From assembly GCF_030012215.1 (NCBI RefSeq), contig NZ_JASCXX010000004.1, forward strand, positions 62,001-126,000: a stretch of DNA of 64,000 bases. Reading direction: 5' to 3'. The notes beneath the pieces were generated by a model, which was not told the DNA's origin, ran no database searches, and worked only from the letters and a program-made list of their open reading frames with translations. The stretch comes from Anaerobaca lacustris (GTDB lineage Bacteria; Planctomycetota; Phycisphaerae; Sedimentisphaerales; Anaerobacaceae). A program made the translations under genes and the position numbers. The first letter of the stretch is position 1. Each line of letters begins with the position of its first letter. Below are positions 62,242 through 64,000 of this stretch, in pieces.

Positions 62242-64000
62242 CTACTGACCAGCCAGATACCGGATCTCAAACGGTGACAACACGCGATCATAGAAACGAA
62301 TCTCATCGAGCGCGCCGTTGAACGGATTGCCCCCGTCGCGAACGGAGGCCCCGAACACCATAGCCGCTGTCGGGTCCGACCCGAACGAGAAGGCGGCCTC
62401 GGCGCCCAACTGCCCGGCCATGTAGACCTTCCCGACGGCCCCGTCGAACGTCACCGCCACGTGGTACCATTCCCCGATCGGCAGCGCCGCCGTCGGAATG
62501 TCGGCGATGCCTTCCCTCTGGAAGCGAACGATGCCGGTGTCGATGTTGGCTTCGATCTGCCACATCATCTCGGCAGCCGACCAGCCCGGATCCCTCTTGC
62601 CGATCAGGCCCTGATACTGGCCGCTGAGACCGTCCCAGTTTGCCCACAGCGAAACCGAGAGCTGACCCGTCGCGGCTGAGGGATTCAGCGTACCCAAATC
62701 GACGTACTGAGCACCGGTTCCATCGAAGTGCAGACCCGAGCCGACCTGTCCGGGCACATAAACGGGATCCCCGACGGCGATGCCGTGGTGCCCGTTGCCG
62801 GAGCCGTCCTCGACGTCGCCCTCCAGGGCGTAGTACGCCACCAGACCGCTGTTGCCCGGATCGACGACGCCGGGGCGCCCAACGCCGATCTCATCGACGT
62901 AGATCCGCCCGGAGCCTCCGGCCACCGGATTGGTCCGATTGCCCACGCCGATGTACATCATCTCGACGTTGTTCATGGCCACGCCGCCGAATGAGCTGAA
63001 CGGAATCTCCCACGTCTGCCACTGCGTAATCACCGTCGCCTCCGGATCGGGATGGGTCACCACGGCCGTCCGGCCGGCGCGATCCTCCAAGGCCACGTAC
63101 ACCGGTGCCGGGGCGTTGCCCGGCGTCTCGTCTGTGGCCGCCGCATTGCCTCGGAAGTGCACCACAAGGGTATCAGCCCCGCTGACGGTCCAGTTGGCCC
63201 CGCCGAAGTCCCGCTCGGCCTCGGAATAGTAGGGAGCGGTCGCGTTGTCGTATTCCAGCGGCATGGCCTGGGAGCCGGCGAAGACGATCCTTCTCTCGGC
63301 AAACGGTGTTTCAAGATAGCCGACGGTCGAGCCGGTGTTGTTCTCCCAGCCGTCGATCCAGGTCTGGAAGATGGCCGTGCCGGCGTCGATGTCGTCGTTG
63401 TAGGCCTCGAAATTCTCAACGGTGATGTACTCTTTCGTCGAGAAGCTCCAGATCGGTCCGGCCCAGACACTCGGCTCGGCCGCTTCGTTGACCTCGTCGA
63501 TCTTCCAGTAGTAGATCTGTCCGAGGTCCAGCCCGCTGACCGCATGCCGGCTTGCGCTCGCCGTTGCGACGAGGGCCTCACCCGATGCCACAGCCGCCCG
63601 GTCGGCGCTGAAGTAGACTTCGTGCACCGCCGCCTCGCGGCCACCACGCCAATCGAGGACCACGTCCAGCTCTACGCCGCTCTGACCGTTGGCGGGCTCA
63701 GGCTCTCTCGCCATCACAGGTTTGTAGAGGAACCGGACCTCACTGAGACCGAACTGGGGCATCCTTCCACCCCAATTGCTGTTGGCCGTCAGTCGGATGT
63801 ACTTGGCGGCCACGCCGTCGAAGCCAATGGTGGTGTTGTGGACGTAGGTGGCAGTGGCAGTGGCCTGAGCGAATTCGTGATCGCCGAGGGCCGTCCACTC
63901 AACGCCATCGACCGAGTATTCGATGGTGACGTCTTTGAGACCGAAGCCCAGGATCAGCTCAAACTGTACGTTGTAGTTCCAAACCCACATTTCGTGGAGC
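62242..64000 (-). CDS. Large secreted beta-rich protein with discoidin-like and LamG domains, partial
   Basis: The N-terminus lies past the window edge; 586 codons are visible (the frame reads LHEMWVWNYNVQFELILG at the edge). Order: an F5/8-type C (discoidin-like) segment (VTIEYSVDGVEWTALGDHEF, YIRLTANSNWGG), a fibronectin-like segment (HEVYFSADRAAVASGEALVA, YYWKIDEVNEA), a beta-sandwich starting ITVENFEAYNDDIDAGTAIF, and a C-terminal LamG (GLVAYYALEGDVEDGSGNGH, LDEIRFYDRVLSPFEIRYLA). These are glycan-binding folds. It likely binds or helps break down polysaccharide on the surface. No catalytic motif is visible in this part. Confidence 0.85.
   Translation of the reverse strand, partial: LHEMWVWNYNVQFELILGFGLKDVTIEYSVDGVEWTALGDHEFAQATATATYVHNTTIGFDGVAAKYIRLTANSNWGGRMPQFGLSEVRFLYKPVMAREPEPANGQSGVELDVVLDWRGGREAAVHEVYFSADRAAVASGEALVATASASRHAVSGLDLGQIYYWKIDEVNEAAEPSVWAGPIWSFSTKEYITVENFEAYNDDIDAGTAIFQTWIDGWENNTGSTVGYLETPFAERRIVFAGSQAMPLEYDNATAPYYSEAERDFGGANWTVSGADTLVVHFRGNAAATDETPGNAPAPVYVALEDRAGRTAVVTHPDPEATVITQWQTWEIPFSSFGGVAMNNVEMMYIGVGNRTNPVAGGSGRIYVDEIGVGRPGVVDPGNSGLVAYYALEGDVEDGSGNGHHGIAVGDPVYVPGQVGSGLHFDGTGAQYVDLGTLNPSAATGQLSVSLWANWDGLSGQYQGLIGKRDPGWSAAEMMWQIEANIDTGIVRFQREGIADIPTAALPIGEWYHVAVTFDGAVGKVYMAGQLGAEAAFSFGSDPTAAMVFGASVRDGGNPFNGALDEIRFYDRVLSPFEIRYLAGQ

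Overview
The window is a GC-rich bacterial chromosome segment that most likely comes from a planctomycete of the Phycisphaerae / Sedimentisphaerales kind. This is inferred from gene content: many Tat-exported Gfo/Idh/MocA oxidoreductases paired with TIM-barrel sugar isomerases, DUF6807 and DUF1080 proteins, LamG and GEVED surface proteins, and an ECF sigma factor next to a giant receptor-like Ser/Thr kinase. There is no rRNA, CRISPR array, intact insertion sequence or prophage. One tRNA (Asn) is present.

Layout. 1-14 kb is a sugar-oxidation region with three cassettes: a leftward operon 4104->1 (Gfo/Idh/MocA, DUF6807, Gfo/Idh/MocA, uroporphyrinogen-decarboxylase-like), a leftward cassette 10101->6766 (enolase superfamily, TIM barrel, Gfo/Idh/MocA) and a rightward cassette 10428->14025 (Gfo/Idh/MocA, hydroxypyruvate-isomerase-like, Gfo/Idh/MocA). 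A TIM-barrel protein and a GT4 glycosyltransferase lie between them. 14-19.5 kb holds an SH3 protein, a rhomboid protease, a possible small RNA, an M24 aminopeptidase and a DUF1080-PHP fusion. 19.9-22.5 kb is a small defence/mobile patch: an AT-richer HEPN-like gene between two restriction-modification remnants, then a DUF433/DUF5615/YgiT-like operon. 22.8-26 kb is housekeeping (ligA-ribD).

26.3-34.9 kb is the most unusual region. It runs leftward and encodes two small secreted beta-rich proteins, a chaperone-like protein, a secretin carrying eight N-terminal Ig/CNA-like modules (seven spaced exactly 225 bp apart) and a small lipoprotein. I read it as a candidate secretin-based surface-fibre or export system. 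35.5-41 kb has mgtE, tRNA-Asn, an overlapping kinase/phosphatase pair and a GT2 glycosyltransferase. 41-45 kb is a 1300-residue GEVED/LamG protein. 45-55 kb has a broken VOC gene fused to a YbaK-type deacylase, a GH43 enzyme, a lone receiver protein and a six-gene operon (GH109-like, TIM barrel, Gfo/Idh/MocA, two SSS symporters, a 52-residue membrane protein). 55-64 kb has a kinase-PEGA-SUMF1-hydrolase fusion with an ECF sigma factor, a secreted protein of unknown function, metK and a partial LamG protein.

Together the genes suggest a surface-living polysaccharide degrader. Glycosidases and NAD-dependent oxidoreductase/isomerase cassettes process sugars, sodium symporters import them, and large beta-rich secreted proteins bind glycans or build surface structures. 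Specific substrates cannot be read from the sequence.
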